Shown: one piece after another, positions 17,975 through 28,385 of the stretch
Layout: the number at the start of each line of letters is the position of its first letter
Position numbering within the stretch: position 1 is the stretch's first letter
From: Kordiimonas pumila
GTDB taxonomy: Bacteria > Pseudomonadota > Alphaproteobacteria > Sphingomonadales > Kordiimonadaceae
NCBI RefSeq assembly: GCF_015240255.1
Contig: NZ_CP061205.1
Location: 310,001 to 374,000, forward strand
Reading direction: 5' to 3'
Length of the DNA: 64,000 nucleotides
Translations under genes and position numbers: made by a program
The notes under the pieces: model-generated
Databases searched by the model: none
Told to the model about the DNA's origin: nothing
The model's input: the letters and a program-made list of their open reading frames with translations, nothing else

Positions 17975-19840
17975 CTACCTTGATTTATAGCCCCGCGGGG
18001 TAGGGGCAACCTCTGCAAACAAACTGGCGAGCTGCTCTGTCATGGCACCGCCAAGCTGCTCGGCATCGAGAATGGTAACCGCCTTTTGATAATATCTTGT
18101 GACATCATGACCAATACCAATAGCGATCAGTTCAACCGGTGATTTACCTTCAATCCATTTGATCACTTGCCGAAGATGGTTTTCCAGATACGTGCCGGAA
18201 TTGACCGAAAGTGTACTGTCATCAACCGGCGCACCGTCAGAGATAACCATCAAAATGCGGCGTTCTTCAGGCCGTGCCATCAGGCGGTTATGCGCCCACA
18301 GCAACGCTTCACCGTCTATATTTTCCTTCAATAGGCCTTCGCGCATCATGAGGCCCAAATTCCGGCGGGCGCGGCGCCACGGGCTATCTGCTGTTTTATA
18401 AATAATATGGCGCAGGTCATTAAGCCTGCCGGGTTTTTGTGGGCGCTCGGCCTTTAGCCACTTCTCGCGCGATAGCCCCCCTTTCCAGGCTTTTGTGGTA
18501 AAGCCCAGAATTTCTACCTTAACGCCACAGCGTTCCAAAGTACGGGCTAAAATATCGGCCGAGATCGCCGCAATAGAGATAGGCCTACCCCGCATGGAGC
18601 CTGAATTATCAAGCAATAGCGTAACCACCGTATCCTTAAATTCAGTTTCTGATTCCAGCTTGTAAGACAAAGGCTTCATTGGGTCGAGAATGATCCGCGC
18701 CAGCCTGCCTGCATCAAGCACACCTTCTTCCAGATCAAAGTTCCAGTGGCGGCGCTGCTGGGCCAAAAGCCTACGCTGCAAACGGTTGGCAAGCTTTGAC
18801 ACGACACCCGACAAATGCAGCATTTGCTGGTCCAGATACTTTCTCAGGCGGTCAAGCTCTTCCGCCTCGCATAGATCTTCTGCCTTGATCGTTTCGTCAA
18901 ATTCGTCTGTGAATACCTTGTAAAACGGGGCATCCGACACTTGGTCTAGCGGCCTGTTTGGCCGCCACGGCACCGCGCCTTCTTGCTGGCCATCACCAGA
19001 GTCTGCGTCCGAATCGTCCATATCATCGAGGCCCGCCTCAGACGATGCTTCATCGTCACCTGGCTCGCCTTCACCTTCTTCTGAGCCATCGGCCCCGTCA
19101 GCATCAGCGCCTTCTTCTTCGCTTGATGTATCTTCTGTGCCTTCTGGGTCATCCCCTGCGGTATCGTCTGGCTCTTGATCGCTGTTGTCTTTGTCAGCCT
19201 GATCCCCCTCACCGTCACCCACCAGCTCCGCGATCATAGACCGGCTGAGAACAGACAGCGCTCGCTGGTCCTGATATTTGCCTTCTAACTGGTCCAGTAA
19301 GTGCCCCACCGATTCTTCGAGCCATTTACGCTGGCCTTCAACCGCTAAAACCGCTTCCTCTGGCGGCGGGCTGCCGGTTAAGCGCTCGCGCACCAAAAGC
19401 CCCATTACCTGTGCAAGCTTGCCAAATTCATCATCGCTTGGCCGCGCAAGGCCGCTTTCAAGAGCACGCTTCGATTCGTTAGCCGCAAGATTTTCTTTCA
19501 TGCCGGCCATTTGCCGCGCACCAATTGCTTCAATCCGGGCGGTTTCAACAGCATCAAAAATTTCACGTGAAACAGTACCAGACGGCGCGAGTGAGCGATG
19601 AAGCCTATCATCGTGATACCGCCGCCTAAGGGCCAACGCATCCGCTTGCCCGCGTGCTTCCGCAATATCTTTTTGCCTGACATGAACCGGCATATGCTGC
19701 ACACGGATACCGTCTGCCACTATGCCCGGCTGATCAGCAGAAAAGCGGACTTCCAGATCCTTATCTGCCGCAACAGCGCGTGTTGTTGCGGTAAGGGCCT
19801 GCTCAAAAATATCCCTGTTTTTTCTACTACCGTCGGCCAT
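17975..19840 (-). CDS. cobT: Cobaltochelatase subunit CobT
   Basis: 621 residues, normal for CobT of the aerobic cobalamin pathway. The N-terminal part is helical; residues about 215-290 are an extremely acidic, low-complexity stretch (Asp/Glu/Ser/Gly). The C-terminal third is a von Willebrand A domain with [10 protein letters not shown], the MIDAS metal motif, near 410. With CobS it forms the AAA+ chaperone complex that drives cobalt insertion by CobN into hydrogenobyrinate a,c-diamide. CobN is not in this window. It follows cobS by 25 bp on the same strand. Confidence 0.95.
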   Translation of the reverse strand: MADGSRKNRDIFEQALTATTRAVAADKDLEVRFSADQPGIVADGIRVQHMPVHVRQKDIAEARGQADALALRRRYHDDRLHRSLAPSGTVSREIFDAVETARIEAIGARQMAGMKENLAANESKRALESGLARPSDDEFGKLAQVMGLLVRERLTGSPPPEEAVLAVEGQRKWLEESVGHLLDQLEGKYQDQRALSVLSRSMIAELVGDGEGDQADKDNSDQEPDDTAGDDPEGTEDTSSEEEGADADGADGSEEGEGEPGDDEASSEAGLDDMDDSDADSGDGQQEGAVPWRPNRPLDQVSDAPFYKVFTDEFDETIKAEDLCEAEELDRLRKYLDQQMLHLSGVVSKLANRLQRRLLAQQRRHWNFDLEEGVLDAGRLARIILDPMKPLSYKLESETEFKDTVVTLLLDNSGSMRGRPISIAAISADILARTLERCGVKVEILGFTTKAWKGGLSREKWLKAERPQKPGRLNDLRHIIYKTADSPWRRARRNLGLMMREGLLKENIDGEALLWAHNRLMARPEERRILMVISDGAPVDDSTLSVNSGTYLENHLRQVIKWIEGKSPVELIAIGIGHDVTRYYQKAVTILDAEQLGGAMTEQLASLFAEVAPTPRGYKSR

Positions 19841-19865
19841 AGGTTTTACTTTTCACCAGAAAGAA

Positions 19866-20864
19866 TCAGGCCCCTGTCATCAGGTTGGCAGCGCTTTCCT
19901 GCAAGTCTGTGCCAAAAGCGCGCTGATAATATTCAGCTACAACCGGCCTTTCTGCTTCATCACATTTATTGAGAAAGCTCACCTGAAAGGCAAAGCCGAC
20001 ATCACCAAAAATCTGGGTGTTCTGCGCCCATGTTAGCACCGTGCGCGGGCTCATAACCGTTGAAATATCACCCGCCATAAAACCAACACGCGACATATCG
20101 GCCACATGAACCATGCTAGACACAGTTTTCTTACCGTCCTCGGTTTGGAACTCCGGCACCTTGGCGAGAATAATTTCGGTTTCCGTATCGTGCGGCAAAT
20201 AGTTCAGGGTTGCCACAATATTCCAGCGGTCCATCTGGCCTTGGTTTATCTGCTGTGTACCGTGATAAAGGCCGGTTGTATCGCCGAGGCCAACAGTGTT
20301 GGCTGTCGCAAAAATTCGAAAGGCCGGATGAGGGCGAATCACCCTGTTCTGGTCAAGCAGCGTAAGCTTGCCCTCAACCTCAAGCACACGCTGGATCACA
20401 AACATAACATCAGGGCGGCCAGCATCATACTCGTCAAACACAATCGCTGTTGGGCTTTGCAGTGCCCACGGCAATATACCTTCCTGAAATTCAGTTATCT
20501 GTTTACCATCTTTTAGGACAATCGCATCTTTACCCACCAGATCTATACGGCTGATATGGCTATCAAGGTTTACCCTAATGGTGGGCCAGTTCAGCCGCGC
20601 CGCCACCTGTTCAATGTGTGTAGACTTACCCGTGCCGTGATAGCCCTGTATCATCACACGCCGGTTGTGGGCAAAGCCCGCAAGAATGGCAAGCGTTGTG
20701 TTTTTATCGAACACATAGGTACTATCGATGTCTGGAACATGCTCTGTGCGCTCAGAAAAAGCAGGCACCTGCATATCAACATCAATACCAAAAACATCCC
20801 TAACCGACACGCTAGTGTCTGGCAGGTTTAAACCGGGCAATTTTTCGGCCGCTACTGCGGTCAT
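19866..20864 (-). CDS. cobS: Cobaltochelatase AAA+ ATPase subunit CobS
   Basis: 332 residues, matching the family. [18 protein letters not shown] is the Walker A region near residue 92, [14 protein letters not shown] carries Walker B, and [18 protein letters not shown] contains sensor 1 and the following loop. CobS is a hexameric ATPase that works with CobT on the CobN chelatase. It is first in the cobS-cobT-esterase-like operon and diverges from bolA. Confidence 0.96.
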   Translation of the reverse strand: MTAVAAEKLPGLNLPDTSVSVRDVFGIDVDMQVPAFSERTEHVPDIDSTYVFDKNTTLAILAGFAHNRRVMIQGYHGTGKSTHIEQVAARLNWPTIRVNLDSHISRIDLVGKDAIVLKDGKQITEFQEGILPWALQSPTAIVFDEYDAGRPDVMFVIQRVLEVEGKLTLLDQNRVIRPHPAFRIFATANTVGLGDTTGLYHGTQQINQGQMDRWNIVATLNYLPHDTETEIILAKVPEFQTEDGKKTVSSMVHVADMSRVGFMAGDISTVMSPRTVLTWAQNTQIFGDVGFAFQVSFLNKCDEAERPVVAEYYQRAFGTDLQESAANLMTGA

Positions 20865-21015
20865 GGAATATCCTTTTTATCTTACACACCAGAAATTGGC
20901 TCTTGTCTTAGCGCAACAAATACCCATTCTAAAGAATGAAATGCCTGTTTACCAGAGACAGGGGCAACTGCGAACCCAAGAAATTAAGAGCCAGCTAGTA
21001 GAAAGTAAGACAATT

Positions 21016-21282
21016 ATGGGTGAAGTCACCAAACAAATTGAAAAAAAACTCACCGAAGCCCTAAACCCCACCCGGCTTGAGGTGATTGACGACAGTGAAA
21101 GCCATAGGGGGCACAGTGGCCACAGAGAAGGCGGGGAAAGCCATTTCACAGTGATTATTCAGTCCCGATCCTTCGAGGGCCAAAGCCGTGTTGCCATGCA
21201 GCGCATGGTGATGACGGCCTTAAAAGAAGAATTAGCAGGCCCTGTGCACGCACTCGCTATTAAGGCAAGTGTACCTGCCTAA
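21016..21282 (+). CDS. bolA: BolA-family protein
   Basis: 88 residues from ATG at 21016. The frame runs further upstream across the cobS start, but the BolA fold begins at MGEVTKQIEKKLTEALNP. IDDSESHRGHSGH and ESHFTVIIQSRSFEGQSRVAMQRMV are the family core, with the conserved His residues used for Fe-S or glutaredoxin binding. BolA proteins pair with monothiol glutaredoxins and affect iron-sulphur handling and stress morphology. It sits divergently from cobS, as in many alphaproteobacteria. The ribosome site is weak, so the start is not certain; an ATG at 20941 is an alternative. Confidence 0.87.
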   Translation: MGEVTKQIEKKLTEALNPTRLEVIDDSESHRGHSGHREGGESHFTVIIQSRSFEGQSRVAMQRMVMTALKEELAGPVHALAIKASVPA

Positions 21283-21289
21283 CTGGGCA

Positions 21290-23206
21290 TCAGGTTCGGG
21301 ACAGGTTGATAATTTTCTTGATTTCCTGAACATCAAACGGCTTTGAAACAAAACCACTGAAGCCCAATTCCTCTGTACGCTGCACCACGGAGCCGCGTAC
21401 ATCGGCACTAACCGCGTAAACCGGTATCTGGTGGGTATTTTCATCCTCTTTAAGCAGATTAAAGGCTTCAAAGCCATCCATCTCTGGCATATTGAGGTCG
21501 AGTAAAATCAGGTCTGGGGTGTTAACAATGGCATAAGCAACGCCTTCTTCCGCTTTTGACCGGGTAACAAGTTCCACGTTATCAATATGTCTAATCAGAC
21601 TTTCCATAAGCTCAATATTCGATTTATTATCTTCTATATATAGCACCCAAACCTTGCCGTATTGCGGTTTTACAGAAGTGCCATTCACAGTTTCAGATGG
21701 TGCTGGTACAGCATTGCAAAAGGCTTCTTTTTTTTCTAAGCTCGCAGCCACCGCGACCTTATGGCCAGCACCTGCCAGCGGTAAATCAAGCCAGAACTCG
21801 CTGCCTTTACCAATCTTGCTGGTAAAACCAATTTCTCCGTTCATTGTATCCATAATGGATTTTGTGACCGACAAGCCAATACCTGAACCTTCAATGCTCA
21901 TGGCTTCACGGCCCAGCCGGTTAAACGGCTCAAACATTTTAGGCCAGTGTGCTTCTGGAATACCTACACCGTCATCCTTGACTGCAACCCGAATACGGCC
22001 AGTGGGCTGGCTTGTTAAACTCACAACAACTGTTCCATCTACTTTGTTGTATTTTATCGCATTTGTGAGAAGGTTCATCACGGCCTGTGATAATCGTATT
22101 TTGTCAGCAACCACATAAAAAGATGCCTGCGGCTCGCGCAGAATGATCCGCACTTTGTGCTTTAGCGCCATCGGCATTACCATATCGATGCAATTCTGAA
22201 TTATCTGCTTCAGGTCTGCATCAACCATATCCAGTTTTAGCTGACCCGTTTCAATGGTTGCCAGATCCAAAATATCATTCAGAAGAGAAAGCAGATGCTC
22301 ACCGCTTTTTTTGATATGAGCCAAGTTGGCATGGATTTCTGGCTGGGCCTTTTCGTCTACATCCAGGTCTATTAACTGTGCAAAACCCAGTATGGCATTC
22401 AAGGGGGTTCTAACCTCATGGCTCATACTGTTCAGGAAGGCACTTTTAGCACTGCTTGCAGCTTCCGCATCCTCTTTTGCAGCGACAAGGTCAGCCTCTG
22501 CTTTCTTTTCAGCCGTTTGATCGCGGACAATACCGCCGTAATAAACCCTGCCATTTACTTCAAACCTGTTAACCGCAAGATAAAGCGGGAATATCTCACC
22601 ATTTTTACGCTTACCCGATACTTCACGGCCTATGCCAATGATTTTGGCCTCACCGGTGCGGTTATAGTTTGATACATATTGATCATGATTATCAGCATAC
22701 TCCCCCGGCATAAGCGTTTTTACATTTTTACGAACAAGTTCATCAGGCAAATAGCCAAAGATATTGGTCACCGCCGGGTTTACCGATTGGATAATGCCCT
22801 TGTCCGTTATCACAATAAGGCCATCAACAATCGAATCCCATAAAGCATTGAGCTGTGCATGGCTGCGTACATCAGGGGTTGCAAGGCGATTCGCGGTAAA
22901 GTGCAAAACCCCTAAAAGCAGCAATATTATTAAACGAGCAAAAAAACCAACCTCAAAAACATCCACGATTTTCAGGGAAGAGAAAGAAGAAGAAAGGCCT
23001 GCAGCCCACGGCAAAAACACAAAAAAGCCAAAAAAGACCCAATAATAAAGAGCTTTAAGCCTTTGAAATGTATACCTAAAATAAATAGCTGTAAAAACAT
23101 GCAGAAGCGCAACCGGAAAAGGCCCTGCATATAACGCATCAATGCTGGCGATCATTAGCGTGACCAGCAGCATGGCCATTTTTGATGCAGCAAGCTTTTT
23201 GCTCAT
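21290..23206 (-). CDS. Hybrid sensor histidine kinase (PAS, HisKA, HATPase, receiver)
   Basis: 638 residues. Four hydrophobic segments occupy about 8-115, the membrane sensor part. A PAS domain follows (about 120-245: DSIVDGLIVITDKGIIQSVNPA, IFGYLPDEL), then HisKA with SHEVRTPLNAILGFA (His near 264), HATPase with DDGVGIPE and GSGIGLSVT, and a C-terminal receiver where LILLDLNMPEMDG holds the phosphorylated Asp near 570. No output domain or separate regulator is attached, so phosphate probably passes on through a phosphotransfer protein. It converges with bolA (seven bases between stops). Confidence 0.9.
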   Translation of the reverse strand: MSKKLAASKMAMLLVTLMIASIDALYAGPFPVALLHVFTAIYFRYTFQRLKALYYWVFFGFFVFLPWAAGLSSSFSSLKIVDVFEVGFFARLIILLLLGVLHFTANRLATPDVRSHAQLNALWDSIVDGLIVITDKGIIQSVNPAVTNIFGYLPDELVRKNVKTLMPGEYADNHDQYVSNYNRTGEAKIIGIGREVSGKRKNGEIFPLYLAVNRFEVNGRVYYGGIVRDQTAEKKAEADLVAAKEDAEAASSAKSAFLNSMSHEVRTPLNAILGFAQLIDLDVDEKAQPEIHANLAHIKKSGEHLLSLLNDILDLATIETGQLKLDMVDADLKQIIQNCIDMVMPMALKHKVRIILREPQASFYVVADKIRLSQAVMNLLTNAIKYNKVDGTVVVSLTSQPTGRIRVAVKDDGVGIPEAHWPKMFEPFNRLGREAMSIEGSGIGLSVTKSIMDTMNGEIGFTSKIGKGSEFWLDLPLAGAGHKVAVAASLEKKEAFCNAVPAPSETVNGTSVKPQYGKVWVLYIEDNKSNIELMESLIRHIDNVELVTRSKAEEGVAYAIVNTPDLILLDLNMPEMDGFEAFNLLKEDENTHQIPVYAVSADVRGSVVQRTEELGFSGFVSKPFDVQEIKKIINLSRT

Positions 23207-23547
23207 AACTATTCCGGTGTAAATTTCAGTTTCATCGACCAGAATAGAGTCGAAATAGTTACCAAGCCTTTAATAATGGTATCGATTAATATTAAAGTAT
23301 TACATACTGAGTACTTGATATTTCATCAGTTTTACCAGCCTAATAGTGCTGTTTTCTTGACGCATGCCAGCAATGCCAAAAACCAGCAACCACTATTCCT
23401 GTTAAAATTGATAAAATCATAATTTCTGCGCCTGATAAATTTGCCATCGACCAATTTCCTTGTCTGACGTGGGTCTGATTTGGCTATATTCTGCGCGGTT
23501 TAAGGCAAAACCATGATAAAATTAGGGTTTGATGGACACAATTCACC
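23207..23547. other. Intergenic region between hybrid kinase and peptidase genes
   Basis: 341 bp on the path of two leftward genes. It holds one plausible tiny gene (23340-23447) and should contain the kinase promoter. Nothing else stood out. Confidence 0.45.
23340..23447 (-). CDS. Possible 35-residue membrane peptide
   Basis: ATG at 23447, TAG at 23340, with AAGGA nine bases before the start. The middle (IMILSILTGIVVAGFW) would span a membrane once, and the C-terminus HCWHASRKQHY is rich in His and basic residues. It resembles the small membrane peptides often missed in annotation. There is no homology evidence, so it is a tentative call. Confidence 0.38.
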   Translation of the reverse strand: MANLSGAEIMILSILTGIVVAGFWHCWHASRKQHY

Positions 23548-25239
23548 TTAATGGGCCATTTCCATCTCTGGCAATCGGGTAATCTGATATGCCTGTGGCA
23601 GCACCTCAGGCATTGCCTTGCATTCAACGCTGAAATCTGGCGAACCCTTTTCCCTACTGCTAAAAGTTACCAACGCATGTGCCTTGCACGCGCTTACAAG
23701 GTGGCGGTAAAGCGCCGCGGTGTCATGGTAGAGCGAGAAACCGTCTATTGTTCTGATAGCCGGATCCCCAGACATAGGGCCACACCTATCACCGGTATCA
23801 AGTTTTACATAATCATCAAAATAGTAAAAACCACGATTACCGGCGCTGCATTCTTCGTCTAGAAACGTAAACAGAATCGGCATAAACATATCAGCAGGAT
23901 CATATTCCTCCAGCGCACTGGGGCGCAGTTCAATGCCAAAATCAGCCGCTTGTGCCACCAGCCTGTCCCAGCGCCTGTCGCCCACACTGCCTAGAATCGT
24001 ATCGATAGCAGGCCAAAGCTTCGCACCGCCGGGTTGTTGAAGTACAAGCGTTTTGAAAAGTGCGGCTGAATACTGACGCCTGTCAGAACCTGCCACTCCT
24101 GCAAACATCTGCCGCCAGACAGTCGCCGCCGTTATCTTATTCTCTGAGGCCTGCCTTAAACCGGCATCAAGCAACCAGTGAATGAGGGCGCCGCAGTCAT
24201 AGGGTGCCTTACCAACAAGAGGACCCACGCGGCCATCCAAAGACTTTTCACTAACGGTAGCTGCACAGCCATTCATCCATGCCTGTGCCGTTTCAACGGG
24301 GACGCGGGTGTCGGGTGCCTGCACTTCAGCAAAATATGTTGCTGACCCTTCATGCAACCAAGGCTGTTGTTCCTCATCATCGGTTACAAACAGGCCGCCA
24401 TTCCAGTAATGAACAACTTCATGCGCAATAAAAGCCCTTAACCAGCCAAGGTCCGCGCGCTTTATGGAAGGGTCAATTTTACGGGCAATGAACAAAACCA
24501 TTGTCGGGCCTTCTGCCACACTGCCCGTGAAGTTAGTCTCCATATCATCGTTTGCAGCGTATGTTACATACACGCTGCTTGCTTTTGGGGCATCAAATCC
24601 GAAAATGGCGGTATAATTTATGGCGCTTTCCGCCAAAAAAGCAGCCACATGGTCGGCCAAAAACACGGGAACACTATCAGCGGCATAAAAACTAAAGCCA
24701 TCGATTTGCCGGACAACTATGTCACCAAGCGAAAGATACATGCCCTCTTCTATAAAGCTGCTCTCTGCTTCATGTTCCCAGTTTACACAGCCTGTGTGTG
24801 TTTGAAGGCAGGCATACGTTTCGAACTGGTCCTGGTTCCCATAAAAGTAGCGGGTAAAAAAAGTGTAAGCACTTGCCCCCATCCGGTAAATAGCCGGGTA
24901 AACCCGGTCATAGCTTTGTATGTCCGGCTCTGCGAGCAGCGAAAAACTGCTGAAAGGCTGACCGTCCGCCCTCTGGACCAAAAGACCATCAAAAACAAAG
25001 CCTTCATCGGTCACATGCCATGTCGCACGCCGAAGCGGCACTGCATCTTCAAAGCCATCGTAGGCTTCCGTATTTTCAAATTGAAATTCCGTAACCGGCT
25101 TTTGGAATCGATATGTCGCCACAACACCGTCTGACTGCGCCTCTAAGGCAACCTGAACGGGAATGGCAGATGCACTGACAGCCTGAACCTGAAAACACAC
25201 GGTAAAGGCTGCAACGAGCGCAACAAAAAGCACCTTCAT
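23548..25239 (-). CDS. Secreted gluzincin-type (M1/M61-like) metallopeptidase
   Basis: 563 residues from ATG at 25239, with GGGGG upstream. A longer frame would start inside a stem-loop and was rejected. Residues 1-22 are a signal peptide. The catalytic motif HEVVHYWNGG (HExxH) lies near residue 275, and LHEGSATYFAE, about 26 residues later, supplies the third zinc ligand Glu, the pattern of gluzincin aminopeptidases. The N-terminal part (40-200) is beta-rich and the C-terminal half probably helical. It may be a peptidase working in the periplasm or outside. The substrate is unknown. Confidence 0.82.
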   Translation of the reverse strand: MKVLFVALVAAFTVCFQVQAVSASAIPVQVALEAQSDGVVATYRFQKPVTEFQFENTEAYDGFEDAVPLRRATWHVTDEGFVFDGLLVQRADGQPFSSFSLLAEPDIQSYDRVYPAIYRMGASAYTFFTRYFYGNQDQFETYACLQTHTGCVNWEHEAESSFIEEGMYLSLGDIVVRQIDGFSFYAADSVPVFLADHVAAFLAESAINYTAIFGFDAPKASSVYVTYAANDDMETNFTGSVAEGPTMVLFIARKIDPSIKRADLGWLRAFIAHEVVHYWNGGLFVTDDEEQQPWLHEGSATYFAEVQAPDTRVPVETAQAWMNGCAATVSEKSLDGRVGPLVGKAPYDCGALIHWLLDAGLRQASENKITAATVWRQMFAGVAGSDRRQYSAALFKTLVLQQPGGAKLWPAIDTILGSVGDRRWDRLVAQAADFGIELRPSALEEYDPADMFMPILFTFLDEECSAGNRGFYYFDDYVKLDTGDRCGPMSGDPAIRTIDGFSLYHDTAALYRHLVSACKAHALVTFSSREKGSPDFSVECKAMPEVLPQAYQITRLPEMEMAH

Positions 25240-25258
25240 AATACCCCCAACGGCAAAA

Positions 25259-25290
25259 GACCAGTTATGCAAAGATTTGCATAACTGGTC
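25259..25290 (-). terminator. Perfect 15-bp inverted repeat between acnB and the peptidase gene
   Basis: Arms at 25259-25273 and 25276-25290 are exact complements with only two bases between, so the real loop would be somewhat wider. On the minus strand TCTTTTG-like sequence follows, so it can act as an acnB terminator, 137 bp after that gene. It also lies 20 bp before the peptidase start and could instead shape that leader or bind a protein. Confidence 0.6.
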
Positions 25291-25427
25291 CGCTGGGGTC
25301 AAGAACCCCTATAACGTGTATTATGTAAAGGCAGAAACATTCAAGCAGCGCGCATTAAACGCCCTGCTAAAAAGTTTACGAATACAGCAATCCGAGGAAA
25401 GCCAATGCGTCCTCCATCCTAACGAAG

Positions 25428-28211
25428 TTAGTGATGGGTAACCGGCGGCTTTCCAAGTGGCGGCGCAAATGCAGTCAAGTTAATGCCAGCGACTGCGGAT
25501 TTATATTCCTCTATACTCGGCGTGCGGCCAAGAATGGTTGAAAGCACAACAACCGGCGTTGAGGCCAACAACGATTCGCCTTTTTTCTCGTCAGTGTCTT
25601 CAACAACCCTGCCCTTAAACAGCCGGGTAGAGGTCGCTAAAACAGTGTCACCTTTGGCAGCTTTTTCCTGGTTACCCATGCAAAGGTTACAGCCGGGCCG
25701 CTCCAAATACAGGATATTTTCATAGGCAACGCGGGCAGAATTTTTCGGCGCATCATCATCAAATTCGAAGCCTGCATACTTTTGCAAAACTGCCCAATCA
25801 CCTTCTGCTTTTAGTTCGTCAACAATGTTGTAAGTTGGCGGCGCAATCACGAGCGGCGCATGAAACTTGATAGCATCGCCGTTCTTTTCCATATTCTTCA
25901 ACATTTGAGCAACAATTTTCAAATCGCCTTTGTGAACCATACAGGAACCAACAAAGCCCAAATCTACTTGTTTTTCACCCTTGTAGAATGAAACTGGTCT
26001 GATTGTATCGTGGGTATAGCGCTTGGACACATCTGCATTGTTTACATCTGGATCCGCGATCATCGGCTCAATAATTTGGTCCAAATCTACAACAAACTCA
26101 GCAAAATACTTGGCATTGTCATCAGGCGCGAGTGCCGGATTTTTACCTGACTTGATTTCTTCAATCCTGTTGTTCGCTATAGCAATAAGGCCTTGCAGCG
26201 TTCCCGCGCCGTTTTCCATGCCTTTATCAATCATGATCTGAATTCTGCTTTTGGCGATTTCAAGCGATTCAATCAGTGTTTCATCTTGTGAAATACAGAT
26301 CGACGCTTTTGCCTTCATTTCCGCTGTCCAGTCAGTGAAGGTAAAGGCTTGGTCAGCGATAAGCGTGCCAATGTGCACTTCAATCACGCGGCCTTGGAAA
26401 ACATTATCCCCAAATTCTTTTAGCATCTGCGCTTGCGTTGCGTGCACCACATCGCGGAAATCCATATAATCTTGAAGCTTGCCCTTGAAGGTAACCTTTA
26501 CAGATTCAGGGATTGGCATGGTGGCTTCCCCTGTTGCCAAGGCAAGCGCAACAGTACCAGAATCAGCACCAAAAGCCACGCCCTTAGACATGCGGGTATG
26601 GCTATCGCCGCCAATGATAACCGCCCAGTCATCAACAGTAATATCATTCAATACCTTGTGAATAACATCTGTCATGGCATGGTAAACACCCTTTGGGTCC
26701 CGCGCAGTGATAAGGCCAAACTTATTCATAAAGCTCATCAGCTTTGGAATGTTTGCCTGCGCCTTCTTGTCCCATACAGACGCTGTGTGACAGCCTGATT
26801 GGTAAGCGCCGTCCACCGTTGGAGAGATAACTGTAGCTGCCATCGCTTCCAGTTCCTGAGCTGTCATCAAACCTGTGGTATCCTGCGACCCCACAATATT
26901 CACCTTCACGCGCACATCTGAACCTGCATGCAAAACTTTACCAGGTGTCACACCAACAGCATTTTTATTGAAGATTTTCTCTACAGCCGTCAGGCCTTGC
27001 CCCGCGTGTGAGATTTCCTTAGAAGCAGCAAAGACAGATGGCACCTCAATGCCGAGTGTTGCGGCCGCAAAGGTTTGAAGCTTTTTGCCAAATACAATCG
27101 CGTAAGAACCGCCAGCTTTAATGAATTCCACCTTCTGCGGCGTGAATGCCGAAGAAATATCAACCAGCTCTTTATCTCCGTCCGCGTTATATAACTTCTT
27201 CTTCTTTGTGTTGATTGTAAGCACGGTCCCTGTCTCAACAGAGTAAGCTTGCTCAAGGGCCGGGTCGCCGTTTTCGTCCAAAATGGGCTGCCCTTCTGAA
27301 TCTAGCTTTTTAACCCAGTTTTTCAGATCAAGGCCAATCCCGCCAGTCACACCTACAGTTGTCAAAAAGATAGGGGAGATACCATTTGTCCCACCAACAA
27401 CAGGGGCGATGTTCACAAAGGGTACATAAGGGCTAGCTTGCTTGCCCGTCCACAGGGCAACATTATTTACGCCAGACATTCTCGATGAGCCTACGCCCAT
27501 TGTACCTTTTTCAGCGATCAACATAACGCGTTTATCAGGATGCTGTTTTTGCAGTTCTTGTATTTCAGCTTGCGCTTCTTCAGAAATCATACACTTGCCG
27601 TGCAGTTCACGGTCGGATCTGGAATGGGCTTGGTTGCCGGGCGAAAGCAGGTCAGTAGACACATCACCTTCAGCAGTAATATAGGTTACAATCTTTATTT
27701 CTTCCTCGATATCCGGAAGTTTTGTAAAAAACTCAGCCTGTGCATAACTTTCCAGCACACCTTTAGCAACCGCGTTCCCGGCGGCATAAGCAGCGGCAAG
27801 GCGGTCCGTATCCATCTCGTAGAGGAAAACTTGCGTTTTAAGAACGGCAGAAGCTTTCTCCGCAACTGACACATCATCACCAAGGGCCAAATCAAGAAGA
27901 ACCTCGACAGACGGGCCACCCTTCATGTGAGAGAGCAGCTCAAGGGCAAAATCTGCCGAGATTTCGTCCACAACAGTGCCGCCAAGGATAATGTCTTTTA
28001 AGAATTTAGCTTTTTCACCAGCAGCACTCGTTGTACCTGGCAAGGTATTATAGATAAAAAATTCAAGTGAAGATTTTCTATGGTCGCTGTTAGTATCTTT
28101 GATCTGTGAGACGATCTCTTTTACAAGCGCGCCATCTTCAATGGGCTTTGGATTCAATCCCTGCTGTTTTCGGGTTTCGATCTCATTTAAATATTCTGTA
28201 TACAAACTCAT
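25428..28211 (-). CDS. acnB: Aconitate hydratase B (bifunctional 2-methylisocitrate dehydratase type)
   Basis: 927 residues with the AcnB-specific N-terminal HEAT-like domain (LYTEYLNEIETRKQQG start) and swivelling domain placed first, unlike AcnA. The [4Fe-4S] Cys residues are at GCHTAS near 478 and in GCNLCMGNQ near 850. DWAVIIGGDSHTRMSKG is also typical. The enzyme interconverts citrate and isocitrate in the TCA cycle and often 2-methylcitrate intermediates. It diverges from acnA with 239 bp between start codons. Confidence 0.97.
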   Translation of the reverse strand: MSLYTEYLNEIETRKQQGLNPKPIEDGALVKEIVSQIKDTNSDHRKSSLEFFIYNTLPGTTSAAGEKAKFLKDIILGGTVVDEISADFALELLSHMKGGPSVEVLLDLALGDDVSVAEKASAVLKTQVFLYEMDTDRLAAAYAAGNAVAKGVLESYAQAEFFTKLPDIEEEIKIVTYITAEGDVSTDLLSPGNQAHSRSDRELHGKCMISEEAQAEIQELQKQHPDKRVMLIAEKGTMGVGSSRMSGVNNVALWTGKQASPYVPFVNIAPVVGGTNGISPIFLTTVGVTGGIGLDLKNWVKKLDSEGQPILDENGDPALEQAYSVETGTVLTINTKKKKLYNADGDKELVDISSAFTPQKVEFIKAGGSYAIVFGKKLQTFAAATLGIEVPSVFAASKEISHAGQGLTAVEKIFNKNAVGVTPGKVLHAGSDVRVKVNIVGSQDTTGLMTAQELEAMAATVISPTVDGAYQSGCHTASVWDKKAQANIPKLMSFMNKFGLITARDPKGVYHAMTDVIHKVLNDITVDDWAVIIGGDSHTRMSKGVAFGADSGTVALALATGEATMPIPESVKVTFKGKLQDYMDFRDVVHATQAQMLKEFGDNVFQGRVIEVHIGTLIADQAFTFTDWTAEMKAKASICISQDETLIESLEIAKSRIQIMIDKGMENGAGTLQGLIAIANNRIEEIKSGKNPALAPDDNAKYFAEFVVDLDQIIEPMIADPDVNNADVSKRYTHDTIRPVSFYKGEKQVDLGFVGSCMVHKGDLKIVAQMLKNMEKNGDAIKFHAPLVIAPPTYNIVDELKAEGDWAVLQKYAGFEFDDDAPKNSARVAYENILYLERPGCNLCMGNQEKAAKGDTVLATSTRLFKGRVVEDTDEKKGESLLASTPVVVLSTILGRTPSIEEYKSAVAGINLTAFAPPLGKPPVTHH

Positions 28212-28283
28212 GACTGTCCTGACGAAAGAATGTTAGATGAAGCTTGAAACCCAGGCTGCAGAATAGTCTGGCTAGAGAATAAT

Positions 28284-28345
28284 CTTGCAGGCAAGGGAAA
28301 AGCGGGCTGGTGGGCATATTATTGCAACAAACTCTTGCTTGCAAG
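28284..28345. promoter_or_regulatory. Two CTTGC-N2-GCAAG dyads in the acnB/acnA control region
   Basis: CTTGC-AG-GCAAG at 28284-28295 and CTTGC-TT-GCAAG at 28334-28345 are perfect dyads with the same half-sites, exactly 50 bp centre to centre, in the 239-bp space between the divergent aconitase genes. This is what paired operators for one dimeric regulator look like. The core resembles TTGCAA-type sites bound by RamB/PrpR/ScfR-like regulators of acetate and propionate use, but that link is only a guess. Confidence 0.55.
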
Positions 28346-28385
28346 ATAGTTTGGTTCGGATAACATTAGTTTATGGTCATTTTTT

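Noticed and set aside
20865-21015. Cobalamin riboswitch ahead of cobS
   Set aside because: The 150-bp region between cobS and bolA shows none of the conserved boxes and is too short for one.
25240-25302. Longer N-terminus for the gluzincin peptidase
   Set aside because: It would start within the 15-bp inverted repeat and put 21 polar residues before a proper signal peptide.
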